Source: Selaginella moellendorffii
Lineage: Eukaryota; Streptophyta; Lycopodiopsida; Selaginellales; Selaginellaceae
Length of the DNA stretch: 64,000 nt
Direction of reading: 5' to 3'
Assembly: GCF_000143415.4 (NCBI RefSeq)
Contig: NW_003314348.1
Coordinates: 191,309-255,308, forward strand
This document shows, piece by piece, positions 19,975-30,518 of the stretch. The notes under the pieces were generated by a model. The model was not told the origin of the DNA. It saw nothing but the letters and a program-made list of their open reading frames with translations, and did no database searches. The stretch's first letter is position 1, and each line of letters starts with the position of its first letter. Position numbers and translations under genes: made by a program.

Positions 19975-20047
19975 TTCCGTTGCCGGGAATTGAACCCGGG
20001 TCTCTCGGGTGAGAGCCGAGTATCCTGACCGACTAGACTACAACGGA
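19975..20047 (-). tRNA. tRNA-Glu (anticodon CTC)
   Basis: Minus strand: acceptor TCCGTTG/CAACGGA, anticodon stem-loop ACTCGGCTCTCACCCGAG with anticodon CTC, and a T-arm with CCCGGGTTCAATTCCCGG. The discriminator is A. A complete cloverleaf with no intron. Confidence 0.95.
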
Positions 20048-20253
20048 TTACATTATCTTACCATTGACAATCACTGTTTTAAATGATTTTCTAAGAAGAC
20101 AATGAATGCCATCTTTATCACTCATGTGTTCCATAGTGTCCTGCACTGTGCAAATGCATAAAATTGCCCACCCCAACTACCCCCCTATGATAGAGAATCT
20201 ACCAGAATATGCTTACAGCCTGATTTCCACCTTTATTAAAAGAATCAATTATT

Positions 20254-21607
20254 TCACAAAAGACACAGCTGGCGCACATTGATTGGGGAGGCATCGTCCA
20301 GGCCCCCATCAAACAGCCGCTTGCCCAGCACAACATTTGCAGCATCTGTGGGGTGGTACGGATCCCAGAACACGTATTTCGTACGGTCGGGGCAGTACTT
20401 GACCAGCCCACCTGGCAGGCATGGGACTTGACCGTTGAATGGCCCGGCTCCACAGCATCCTCGGTTCCCATAGTCAAAGCCTATGCGTTGGATGGATGGA
20501 TCGATTAGAACACGCAAAGGATAGAGGAAAGCATCCAGTCAGAGGGATTACCAAACTTGGATGGGTGGTCGATGACGTCTCGAAAGATGTTGTACACGTT
20601 TCCATAGACGATGGTGGCTCCGGGGAGTTGGGAGTTGAGCTCCACCAGCATGGGCTTGAGCGCGTCGTTGAAATCCCTCACGATGGCTTCCACGGGCTCG
20701 ATGCATCCCCCGGTGGTGGAGTTGTAGAGGAAGAGCGACGATGGGATGCAACCCAGGGGACCAACGTTGGCCACCACGATCTTGCGAGCGCCAAGTCGAT
20801 AGATCTCCTGGAAGAAACCGCGATAAAATCCAGAGCTCTTTCGAGCTCTGGGCGATTCAATCTTCCAGACTTACTTACCTGGAGCTGCTTGGAGAAGATC
20901 GAGAGGAGCGTGTCTCGAAACGTGGATGTAGGAAGATTGTGGCTCCGGGTGTAGGGGAGGAAGTAATTGTTGATGTAATCGTTGCTGCCCATGATGATCG
21001 CGACGAGCGAGCGGGAGATGAGGCTGGATGCGGCGGACGGACCCAGCATGGAGCTGATCTCTCCGATGCTGTTGCCGAACCACTGGATTTGCTTCCAGAA
21101 CGTGATCCTTTCAGCCTGATCGAATCGACCGAAAGAAAACGATGTCACAAACAATGGCATTCCAATATCTCGACGATTACTCACATAGTTTCCCCCGGTT
21201 TCATCCTCAATCCCCGCTGCTCCCGACGCATAGCTCACGCCCTGGAGGATCTTGCTCCCTTTCGCGGATGGATCCAGATATGGTGGCACCAGAGGCAATC
21301 CAATGAGCTCCCCTGTGACAATTACATCCAAGATCAAGGACAAGAAATCCACAGAGTCTCTGTTACCGACGACGTCCACCACTGTCCTCCCGTTGGAGAA
21401 TCTCCCAGTCGCTCCCAGCGGGAAATCAATCCCATTCGGCGCCGTGTCGCCCCTGGCCACCGCGGCCAGGTGATTGTTGTTGCCCACGTCCACCAGCGAA
21501 TCCCCAAAGATGAATGCCGCAGGGACGAGGGGCTGCGATTGCTGCGCGGCGCAGCAGCAGAGCATGATCGTCGCGACGACGAACAGCAGCGCTAATACCA
21601 GCGCCAT
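20254..21607 (-). CDS. Secreted GDSL-motif esterase/lipase
   Basis: Five exons: 21367-21607, 21185-21312, 20879-21115, 20552-20807 and 20254-20480, giving 362 residues. A signal peptide covers about residues 1-22. Block I FIFGDSLVDVGNNN carries the nucleophile Ser. GVSYASGAAGI is block II with its Gly, MGSNDYINNY is block III with its Asn, and FWDPYHPTDAANV is block V with Asp and His. Ser, Gly, Asn and His therefore define it as an SGNH hydrolase. Plant members act on cutin monomers, acylglycerols or acetylated cell-wall polymers in the apoplast. The substrate here is unknown. Confidence 0.94.
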
Positions 21608-21877
21608 GTTGAATCGCCTCGCGACTGCTGATCGCTCTCAAGAAGCCCATGGAAGGAGAAGAAGAAGAGATCTTTAATCCATCTCTTTCCAAGCGCAGGC
21701 GATCACGCGCTCGTCATAAAACTATGGTACTCACAAGAAAGCCGACAGAGCATTGAAACTACCAGTCGGAATTATTCCTGGAATAATTCTGGGTCGAATT
21801 TACGCTAGCCCTAAAACCTAAAGTGCAGGTCAAAGCCAAATAAAGTCAACATGGAGTCGTTTTGTTCTATTATGTTT

Positions 21878-23514
21878 TTAGTTTACTTGCTGGCCGTACA
21901 CCTGGTAACCAGTAGTATAGACAAGCGCCGGATCTTGCGGATAGAGGTAAGCGTACGGAGCCTGGCTATGGTTGTAGGGGTAGAACGCGTTCCATTGAGA
22001 ATCAAACGGCGGCTGGTACCACGGCAGTGCAGACGACGAGAGCCTCTGGAAGAAAAAACTTGTCTTGATGAACAAGAGAGCAAGGGAGCGAATTTGCTAC
22101 ACAAATTACCTGCTTGTTCGCGGGGTGACGCCCCCAAGACAATCGGACAGTTTGCTGGCCTATGACGGAGCCATGGACTTGCTTCAATGCTTCTTCAGCA
22201 CTGGCCCTGAGAGAGATCGAGTAGAGCATTAGAACAGAAACTTCGCTCGGGCATGAGTACCTCGTCATGAACTGTACAAAGCCGCAGCCTCTACCCGGGG
22301 GGATCTTGGTGTACTTGATCTCACCATACGGGGAGAAGACGTCTTTCAAGTCGTCCAACGAGACATTCTGGTCTAAGCCGCCTACAAAAATCTGCAAAGC
22401 GCACAAAGAGTGCTGAAACGTGAAAGGAAGGAAACACAAAGACTCACGGTCGTGTTTGTAAAGTCGTCCTCACCTGCCGGAGCGGGCATTGCGTAGGCAG
22501 GGACCAGCTGATACGAAACTGCGACAAGTCTCAACACACGCGATTACTTCACGAATCAATGCGATGCAAAGCCAGCAGCCAGAATGCACAGAGAGAGCAA
22601 ACCTATGATGAGTAAAAGGTTCCTTGCTCAAAGTTTCATCAGAGGTTGCTCGAGTAGATTACTTCCCAGAGTCTGCTCAGAGTTCTCTCTTTTGGTGGTT
22701 CCTTTGAGTCATAGGGTCCGCCTTTAAAACCAATCAGCCTTATAAGCTTTTCCTTTCCTGCCCATGAAATCACAAGTTTCCAGAAACATGCAGCTAGAGA
22801 ACAAAGAAACATCCACGAACAAAGGATAAAGGACGAAAGAAAAGGGAAGAACACATACCTCTTTGTACAGGGTGCTGTTGAGTTTGCTTTTTCGGCGTAG
22901 CAGTACGTATTCTCATCGGCCGGGAAGAGCAGTAGACTCCATGCATCTCCGTCATTGCCGAGCTCTTCTCGGCCTCGTCTCCAAACCTCACAAATCCATA
23001 GCCTCGGCACCTCCCGGAGTTGACATCCATGACAACTTTGGCGCTCTTCACCGAAGGATACCGGCTCTTGAAAGTCTCGAGCAGCATCGCGTCGGTCACG
23101 TCCGCCGCAAGGTCCCCCACAAAGATGGAGTCATCGGCTCCAGAGTCGCGCTTGTCACCTCCGACGCAAGCCCAATTCAGCCGAAACGCTTGCTCGGTGC
23201 GCGGCATCACGGCCCCGGTGAAACTCTGGAGCGCTTTCTCGGCGGCAGCGTGTGATTCAAACTCCACGAATCCATAGCCTTCGTGGTGGCCGGTTATCTT
23301 GTTTCTAATCACCTTGGTGGACACCTGAGAGGCAAAAAAGGGAAGATCTTCCACCGCTTTGCTCCAGAAAAAATCGGAAAGAACTTACGATCGTGGATTG
23401 CGGGAAGCAGCTCTTGAGATAGCTCTCGTCCATCCAGTACTGCAAATCGCCGATCCAAAGGCTGCGAACATCGTCCCGAGCTTGCGCTTGCGTCGCGCCC
23501 GGCTGCTGCTCCAT
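21878..23514 (-). CDS. RBP45: RBP45/RBP47-type RNA-binding protein, three RRMs
   Basis: Six exons: 23389-23514, 22859-23324, 22448-22518, 22261-22391, 22110-22206 and 21878-22045, giving 352 residues. RRM1 has SLWIGDLQYWMDE and HEGYGFVEF. RRM2 has IFVGDLAADVTD and CRGYGFVRF. RRM3 has IFVGGLDQNVSLDDL and GRGCGFVQF, ending RLSWGRHPANKQ. The C-terminus is Tyr/Pro/Gln-rich. RBP45/47 proteins bind U-rich and poly(A) RNA in the nucleus and enter stress granules. The N-terminal Gln-rich region of the angiosperm forms is nearly missing. Intron 2 (22519-22858, 340 bp) is long for this window. Confidence 0.93.
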
Positions 23515-23765
23515 GCCGCAAATAAACTTCCAACCCTAATCGTGGACGGTCAAGATATGATGCCCGGACACGTGGCGGGCGGAAAAGGCCGTTGGATGAA
23601 GCACCATAGACGTGGCACAGATCCGGGCGTCGATTGATTCCTCTGCCCTAATTCCTTGAGTGCCCCAGCCGCCTTGTTGCTGTGCGCGCTCCAAGCTCGA
23701 TCGAGGTATGTATGATCTTTGGCCCCCTTGCGCGCCGGAATCTCACAGAGAATCGCTGCTTAGAA
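23515..23765. promoter_or_regulatory. 251-bp divergent region (RBP45 / EBP1)
   Basis: Start codons at 23514 (-) and 23766 (+). No TATA box is obvious. The sequence ACCCTAAT near 23533 resembles a telo-box-like element of plant translation and ribosome-biogenesis genes. Confidence 0.4.
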
Positions 23766-25410
23766 ATGTCGGATGATGAGAGTAAGGAGGAGAAGGAGCT
23801 CGATTTATCGTCGGCGGATGTAGTGACCAAGTATAAGCTCGCCGCAGAGATTGTCAACAGTAAGAGCGTTAATTCTTTCCCGTTGTTCTTCCGGTGCTAA
23901 AATTTTTGTTCCAGAGGCTTTGCAAGCTGTATTGGCGGAGTGTAAGGCAGGGACCAAAGTCGTAGAGCTTTGTGATAGAGGTGACTCTTACATAAAAACG
24001 TAAGTGTTTTTTCTTCATTGAGACGGGGAAGGAGAACTTAGAACTTTGGTGTTTTGTTTCACAGCCAAACGGCCAGCGTCTACAAGAATGCAAAGAAGAA
24101 GATCGACAAGGGCGTCGCCTTCCCGACTTGCGTCTCGCTAAACAACACAGTATGCCATTTCTCTCCCTTGGCTGGCGATGAGACGGCTCTGTCCGAGGGT
24201 GACATTGTAAAGATGTAAGCTATGGTTATGTGCTGGTTTAAGTTGTGGTTCTCATCAAAGCTTTTTCGCAGTGACCTCGGCTGCCATATCGACGGCTTTG
24301 TGGCTGTAGTCGCTCACACGCACGTCCTCCAGGAGGGTCCAGTGACTGGAAGAGCAGCGGATGTTTTAGCAGCTGCCAACACTGCGGCAGAAGTTGCTCT
24401 CAGGCTCGTGAGGCCTGGAAAGAAGGTGTCTTTACCAGTCTGAGTATAGGTGGTCGTTACTCACGGTTTCTTTCTGTTTGTGTTTCTGAATAGACCAGGG
24501 ACGTCTCGGAAGCCATCCAAAAGGTAGCGGCGGCTTATGACTGCAAAGTTGCCGAGGGCGTCTTGAGCCACCAAATGAAGCAGTTCGTCATCGATGGCAA
24601 CAAAGTCATACTGAGTGTTTCGAATCCGGAAACCCGCGTGGACGAGTCAGAGTTCGAGGAGAACGAGGTCTACGCCATTGACATCGTCACAAGCACCGGT
24701 GAAGGAAAGGTTCGTAGCTTTGACTTATCGTTGAAATCTAACGAAGTAAGAAACGCAAACGCTATCACAGCCGAAGCTTCTCGACGAGAGACAGACAACA
24801 GTCTACAAAAGGGCCGTGGACAAGAGCTATCATTTGAAGATGAAGGCCTCGAGGTTTATATTCAGTGAAATAAGCCAGAAGTTTCCGCTCATGCCCTTTA
24901 CCGCCAGGCAAGTTGTTTTCTTCTGTAATTCTATCCTTCCGGTGAGCTCAAATTTGCATTTTCCAGGGAGCTGGAAGAGAAGCGTGCAAGGCTGGGGCTG
25001 GTCGAGTGTGTCAACCATGAGTTACTGCAACCGTACCCTGTTTTACACGAGAAAACAGGTCTCCCTCTTTACTTTTCAGTCTTTGGATCGAACTTAAGTT
25101 TCTCTTTTCGCAGGGGATTTGGTAGCTCACATCAAGTTTACGGTGTTGTTGATGCCAAATGGCTCGGATCGAATCACCGGACACAGCGTTCAAGACGTAC
25201 AACCATCCTCGACCGTGGACGATCCGGAGATTAAGTCGTGGTTAGCCATGGGTATAAAGTCAAAGAAGAAAGGAGGTGGAAAGAAAAAGAAAGGTTTGTA
25301 GTGATTGGATTTTCTCTTGGGAAGATTTTAAGATCGCAACCGTGTGCCGTGCAGGGAAGAAGGGTGAAGAAGCTGCCGAGGCTAATGAAGAGGAGGAGGC
25401 CACTGTTTAG
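23766..25410 (+). CDS. EBP1: EBP1 / PA2G4, proliferation-associated M24-fold protein
   Basis: Nine exons: 23766-23859, 23915-23999, 24065-24214, 24272-24425, 24494-24709, 24771-24907, 24967-25058, 25114-25293 and 25355-25410, giving 387 residues. It matches EBP1 throughout: [89 protein letters not shown] and a Lys-rich [16 protein letters not shown]-binding tail. It has the methionine-aminopeptidase fold without catalysis. In plants it regulates organ growth and ribosome biogenesis at the nucleolus and ribosome exit. Intron 6 needs a GC donor (AG|GCAAGT at 24906-24911) to keep the frame. Confidence 0.95.
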
Positions 25411-25719
25411 CAAAGCAAAAATTTTGACTGCCAGGTGTTTGTAGGCAATACTTCGACTTGCAAAGAAACAAGAAAAGATTCCATCTTGGAGAGCGCCACG
25501 TACAAAGTTTGGAGGAATTGATTTGTCTTGGCAGCAAAGTCAGACTTTTGTTGGCCTACTCCTGAGAAAAATGATGGTTTCTTCTGGACTTCGACAATCG
25601 ATTGAGTTCGTAAACATCCAATAGCTTTTGTTTACTGCCGACAACATAAGAACCTCTTGTTATTTTCTTCTTTCTACCAAAACGTCGCTCAGTTTAGTGG
25701 TTTTTTTCTTCATCGTTCC
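25411..25719. other. Convergent 3' spacer (EBP1 / BCCP), no gene seen
   Basis: Holds the two 3' UTRs; AT-rich and featureless. Confidence 0.4.
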
Positions 25720-26888
25720 TCAAGGCTTGATCACGAACAAAGGCTGCACAAACAAAAACAAAATCAGGGAATCCAGAACTTTTGAGATCTGGAGACGAGA
25801 CTTACATCATCGGCAGCGACGGGCTTTCCATCCTCGGCGACGATCTCGACAAGCGTCCCGTCTTGATCGGACTGTTAACAGTAGGTGGAATAAGAAATGA
25901 GAAGCTGGCAAAAAAGATCCCCACCTCAATGCTGTTCATCAGCTTCATTGCCTCAATGATGCAAAGAACTTGGCCTTTACGGACTTTGTCCCCCAGCTAA
26001 AGGAAGTAACCCGATGAAAAGCTATGCAGCAAAGTAAGAAAAAGTCTCACCTTTACAAATGGAGGCTCTCCTGGTCCTGGCGATCGATAGAAATTCCCAG
26101 CCATGGGTGAGACCATGGGTGGATATTGTGGAGCGCTTGGAGCAGCTTGCGGAGCCTCAGCAGCTTGCGTTACCGCGGGAGATGGAGATGGAGCTGCTGG
26201 CATGGGAGCTGGAGTCGGCATCGCAAAAGCCGACGGTGGAAACATTGGATATGGAAGCCCAGCGGCGGCGGGGACGGGAGGAGCTGCCGCTGGTGGTGGT
26301 GCCAAAGCCTCGGCCTTCCTGATGACGATCTCATAGTCCTTGTGCTTGAGTTCCAGCTCCACTATGTCTTTGGAATCCACTAGCCTGGACGAAAAGTTCG
26401 TGGCATAAGAACAAAAGATTGCTTTGTTGTTTTGGGAGTACTTACTTGACCAAGCTCGACACGTCGGCTAGAAAGGATTTCACGTCCGCGGCCGCGAGAG
26501 GCGGCTCCTCCTCTATAGCCGGCTCCTCCACTGGACTCGTCGCTCCCACTGCCTCGGTGAGCTTCTCTTCCGCCTTGACGCCATCGACAGTCACCTGCGA
26601 CGAGACTTAGCCACTGATCTAAAGCGCGAGAACAAAGAACAGGGGAAGTTCTAAGCCCGCATTGCGCAATGCAGCCAGTGCAATCCAATCAAACCTAGCA
26701 CGTACCGCCTCCGCCACTGCCACGCTCCTCCACACCCCGGCTTTTCGTTGTAGATCCGCCGCCGATCTGCCGCCAAGCCGGACGCTCCGCCCGTAGAAGC
26801 ACGACGATGCCGGCGCCGCGGCCGCCCGCGGCACTCCACAGCATGCATCCTCGCACCGCGGGGGGATCAAAATCCGGCATGCCGCCAT
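25720..26888 (-). CDS. BCCP: Biotin carboxyl carrier protein of plastid acetyl-CoA carboxylase
   Basis: Six exons: 26706-26888, 26446-26594, 26051-26384, 25925-25996, 25806-25871 and 25720-25743, giving 275 residues. An Arg/Ala-rich transit peptide covers about the first 60. LVKLVDSKDIVELELK starts the conserved part. It is followed by a Pro/Ala linker, SPMAGNFYRSPGPGEPPFVK and the biotin site CIIEAMKLMNSIE with its acceptor Lys. The final exon encodes only PLFVIKP plus stop. BCCP carries biotin between the biotin carboxylase and carboxyltransferase of the heteromeric ACCase, which makes malonyl-CoA for fatty acid synthesis. Exon 2-3 splicing at GTCCAG restores the LVKLVDS motif. Confidence 0.95.
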
Positions 26889-27266
26889 AGCTGTCGCTCG
26901 AAATCGCCCGCTGGAATCGCTCGCGCTCTAGAAATACTTCCTCTCTCTCGCGCTCGCTCGCCCTAGGGATTAAATTGTGGAGCTTGGCTTGAAATAGGAC
27001 AGGAGGCAACTGGACATACCAATGCCTGTGTGTCGGATCGGCCCAAGCGCTGGGCCTTAAGGACAATACGTGGATTTACACTGGTAATTTCGCAAGGACT
27101 CCATGCGAAAGATACGAGCCCCTCTTTCTTGCATGGCTGGGCTCCACTAAATACCGGGGGTTCGATTCCAAGGAAAGAGAATATGCTTTGGCATCACCTA
27201 CATTTGAATGTTTTAGTTTTTGGCGCCGATTCAAGATTAGGGCTCTTGCGAGGATAGGGTTTGCTG
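26889..27266. promoter_or_regulatory. 378-bp divergent region (BCCP / Mpv17-like)
   Basis: Start codons at 26888 (-) and 27267 (+). The segment 26936-26962 is a CTCTCTCG/GCTCG-rich leader probably belonging to BCCP. Nothing else is recognised. Confidence 0.4.
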
Positions 27267-28354
27267 ATGAATTTGGCGAGGGCGATCGGCAATCGTGCGC
27301 GGAGGAACGCGATCGGCGCCAGCGCGCTGGGCCGGATCCGGCATTTCGATGCGCCACGGACCTCGCGGCCGTGTTTCCAGGTTGGGGGAGGGATCGATGC
27401 TGCCCATGGGGCTCCGCGGTTCTTCTCTGCGGGGCGGCTGCTCCAGGGGGGCAATGGCGCCGGGAAATCGGACGTTTCTAAGCAGAAAAAGGGGGGATTT
27501 GTGGGATGGTACTTGAATAATCTGGACAAGCGGCCAGTCGTCACGAAATCTCTCACTGCCTGTACGATTTACACCACAGCGGACCTCGTTGCGCAGGTAA
27601 GCTCTTTCTTTCTCTGCGATTTCCAGGTGTGCTTTTCGCGTGCTTGAGCTCATATATTTTTTGGCAGGGTGGTCTACACACTTAACGAAAACGTTATGAA
27701 AAGTAAGATAATCCAGTGTTCTGTGTGTGTGTGCATAGTTTCTTCTCCTGGTTTTTTTCTTTGTGTGACAAACTTCAAGGTGGTCTTTCCAGAAACTCAC
27801 GGCTATGAAGCTGGGTAACGATTCTCCATGGGATCACGTACGTACACTGCGCATGTCCGCTGTTGGATTGCTTATGTCGGGGCCAACGTTGCACCTATGG
27901 TTCAATTTCTTGAACAAGATACTGCCGGGGAGAGATATGATCAGCACGCTGAAGAAAATGTTGCTGGGACAAACAACCTACGGGCCTGCGTTTACAGCCA
28001 CGTTTTTCTCTATAAATGCCCTCGCGCAAGGTCTGAAGTCATGGCTACGTAGTGTTACTGTTTCTGATGCTGGTGTATGTGTGTGTTTTGCAGGCGAGAA
28101 TGGTGCCCAAATCTGGCACAGGTTGAAAAGGGACCTTATTCCCACTTTAGCGAGTGGGCTTATGTATTGGCCATTTTGTGATCTGATCACGTTTCGCTAT
28201 GTTCCTGTGCATTTGCAAGTACGCTGCGCTTTCTCCTTGGCTTTAGTTCTCTCCAGTTGCTGACTTGTGTTTTTTTGTAATGCAGCCTTTGGTTAGCAAC
28301 TCTTTCTCGTTAATATGGACCGTCTACCTTACATACATGGCAAGCTTGAAGTGA
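27267..28354 (+). CDS. Mpv17/PMP22 family membrane protein
   Basis: Four exons: 27267-27596, 27793-28030, 28094-28218 and 28286-28354, giving 253 residues. The first about 75 residues are Arg/Gly/Ala-rich and may target mitochondria or plastids. The family core has GWYLNNLDKRPVVTKSLTA, GPTLHLWFNFLNKILPG, YGPAFTATFFSINAL, ASGLMYWPFCDLITFRYVP and SLIWTVYLTYMAS. Four membrane spans are expected in the inner mitochondrial or peroxisomal membrane. In animals and yeast, Mpv17/Sym1 forms a channel that supports mitochondrial DNA maintenance; the plant role is unknown. Intron 1 (27597-27792) is the longest. Confidence 0.9.
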
Positions 28355-28790
28355 GGTAAAAACTTGCCTTTCAATTTTGTATACATAGGCAAGCGATGCC
28401 CCCAGTCACACGCACACGAACTCGTTATTTTGAGGTCCGGTTAAGTTTGGTTAGATTGTGGACAAAGACCAGCTCTGAACTTTGCTGTTCTTGCCACGTT
28501 AAGTTATCGGTTTCACTTTATAAAGCTCCGCTAGTTGATCTCGATCCAGTGTCACCGCCAGGAAGACAGATTTATCAACCTTGCAAAGAAAATTTCTTTG
28601 ACAACATCCATTTACAAAGATTTTTTTTGGCCACACGATTATTTTCCTCACGAGACGCTCTTCATGCAAAGGTGCGGCGGAAGATTTCGATGACTGACAT
28701 TCTTTATATATATATGTTGTTACAAATGACAAGGAAACCACTTCCGACCGTGGCCCTTCGGTCGCTGCTCATTTATAATCCGGGTTGACC
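28355..28790. other. Spacer, no gene seen
   Basis: 3' ends of the Mpv17-like and MYB genes. Moderately AT-rich with TATATATATG near 28705; no coding signal. Confidence 0.4.
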
Positions 28791-30518
28791 TTATGAAGCT
28801 CCCAGCCCAAGGAAATCTATGAAAGGTCTGCTCGTCGATCCTCCGGATCCAGCATCGCAGCTGATAGCAGGACCTGGGCTTGACGACGGTGTCAAAAGCA
28901 AAGAACTGGCATCCTGAGCAGCAGCGGTGGTCGACTCCAATCCAAGAGCTGGCTTCACTGGAAACGGATGAATGCACTCGGACACATCGGAGACGGAGGA
29001 GGAGCTGCGTTTGCTATCCTCCAGAGACTGTTCGTGGTGGCCTATCAACCAGGAACTGGCAGCATCGAGATGGTGGTGGTGGCTCCTTTTATTCACGGCG
29101 GTGGCGGCGGTGGTGGTGGTGGTGGCGGAGGTGGCGGCGACTTTGCTTAGAGACGGACTTTGGTGGCTGCTGAGAGCGCTGCCCAGAGACGTGACTCCGT
29201 TTGCGCTGATATCGTCGAGATGGAAGAGGCCATGGTGGTGCATTGGAGCAGGGCCAGTGTAGATCTTTCCGGCGAGAGCGTCTTGGCTGCAAGTGGGATG
29301 GCCCCAGGGACAGGCTTGCGAGAGGAGAAGAGTCGGCTGAGAAGGAGGTGGCCCGGAAGAAGCTGCACAAAGAAAGACGGGGCCAGCAATGTGAGAACGA
29401 TGCGTGATGGCCTCGGTCGAGCTCTCACCTCTTGTGGCCGCATTGCTCCCGAGTTTGCGAGCGCTCGCGTCGAAATGATCCTGCGGCACGGCATTGAGGT
29501 CCAGGCGGTCCGCCGCTCGATGGAAGAGGGTGCTGTTGATCGACTTGGTGGCACCGCCGGCGTTGCAAGCCGATTTCAAGCGATCGTCGTTGACAAGAGA
29601 GTACTTTTGGATCCACGCCGTGAGGGACTGGGCTACCGTCTGGCCGATGCTGGGACGCTTGGTTCTCCAGGAAGCCTGGCTCTTCTTACGTCCTTGCATC
29701 CGGGACCTCTCGCGGAGCTTCCTGGCCATGACAACGTGCCAGTGGTTCTTGACAGCGTTATCAGTTCTCCCGGGGAAGATCCTGGCGATCATCGCCCACT
29801 TGTTCCCGTGAAGCTGGTGCGCGGCGAGCAGTCGCTCCTCCTCTTCCTCGGAGAATGGCTTGCGGTTGATCCGGGGATCCAGCTGGTTGAACCATCGCAG
29901 CCGGCAGCTCTTTCCTGCGACATCATCGACAGTGGTGGTGAGAAAAAACAGATTTTCAAACAGGAGGACGAGGATGAGAGAGCTGTGACATTCACCTGAT
30001 CGACCCTCGAGCTTCTCGGCAATCACGTTCCAGTTCTGAGGCCCGTGGATCCGGACGAGCTCCTTGAGCTTCTCGTCCTCGGCGGGCCGCCAGTGGCCGC
30101 GGTGGCACAGCTTGGACTGCGAGCAATCGGCGTCCCTGTCCACGGAATTCTCCGACTCGTCGTTCATGGTATCCTGCGTCTGGTTGTTGAAGCTGCCTTG
30201 ATCCATGTACTCATCGCCACCACCACCGCCACCGCCACCGCCGCCGCCACTACTTCCAACAACTTGGGGACTCCTTTGCTGCTGCTGCTGGTGTTGGAGC
30301 CCCCAGGTCCAAGGAACTGGCGGCATTTGCATCTGGATGGACGGAGCTACAACACTAGACTGCTGCTGCTGCTGCTGCTGCTGTTGGTGCTGGCTGCTCC
30401 ATCCGATCCGAGAGTTACTTCCGGCCATCGCCTGTGCTGCTGCTGCTACTGCTGCTGCTGGCGTTCCTCCCAGTTCTCCAGCGGCAGCACCATTCATGAA
30501 GTCGAGGAACATGAGCAT
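28791..30518 (-). CDS. R2R3-MYB transcription factor, subgroup 21 (MYB105/117/56-like)
   Basis: Three exons: 29996-30518, 29429-29914 and 28791-29362, giving 526 residues. The N-terminal part has poly-Ala, poly-Gln and an 11-Gly run. R2 is [20 protein letters not shown] through [20 protein letters not shown], and R3 is [20 protein letters not shown] through [16 protein letters not shown]. The C-terminus ends [11 protein letters not shown], a signature of this subgroup, whose members set organ boundaries and axillary meristems in angiosperms. The second intron (29363-29428, 66 nt) is in frame and open, so an unspliced reading is also possible. I favour splicing because of the strong GTGAG donor and the pyrimidine-rich acceptor. 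Confidence 0.92.
   Translation of the reverse strand: MLMFLDFMNGAAAGELGGTPAAAVAAAAQAMAGSNSRIGWSSQHQQQQQQQQQSSVVAPSIQMQMPPVPWTWGLQHQQQQQRSPQVVGSSGGGGGGGGGGGDEYMDQGSFNNQTQDTMNDESENSVDRDADCSQSKLCHRGHWRPAEDEKLKELVRIHGPQNWNVIAEKLEGRSGECHSSLILVLLFENLFFLTTTVDDVAGKSCRLRWFNQLDPRINRKPFSEEEEERLLAAHQLHGNKWAMIARIFPGRTDNAVKNHWHVVMARKLRERSRMQGRKKSQASWRTKRPSIGQTVAQSLTAWIQKYSLVNDDRLKSACNAGGATKSINSTLFHRAADRLDLNAVPQDHFDASARKLGSNAATRGESSTEAITHRSHIAGPVFLCAASSGPPPSQPTLLLSQACPWGHPTCSQDALAGKIYTGPAPMHHHGLFHLDDISANGVTSLGSALSSHQSPSLSKVAATSATTTTTAATAVNKRSHHHHLDAASSWLIGHHEQSLEDSKRSSSSVSDVSECIHPFPVKPALGLESTTAAAQDASSLLLTPSSSPGPAISCDAGSGGSTSRPFIDFLGLGAS

Noticed and set aside
27150-27175. B-box-like GGTTCGATTCC
   Set aside because: No cloverleaf can be folded around it; no acceptor pairing or anticodon arm at the right spacing.
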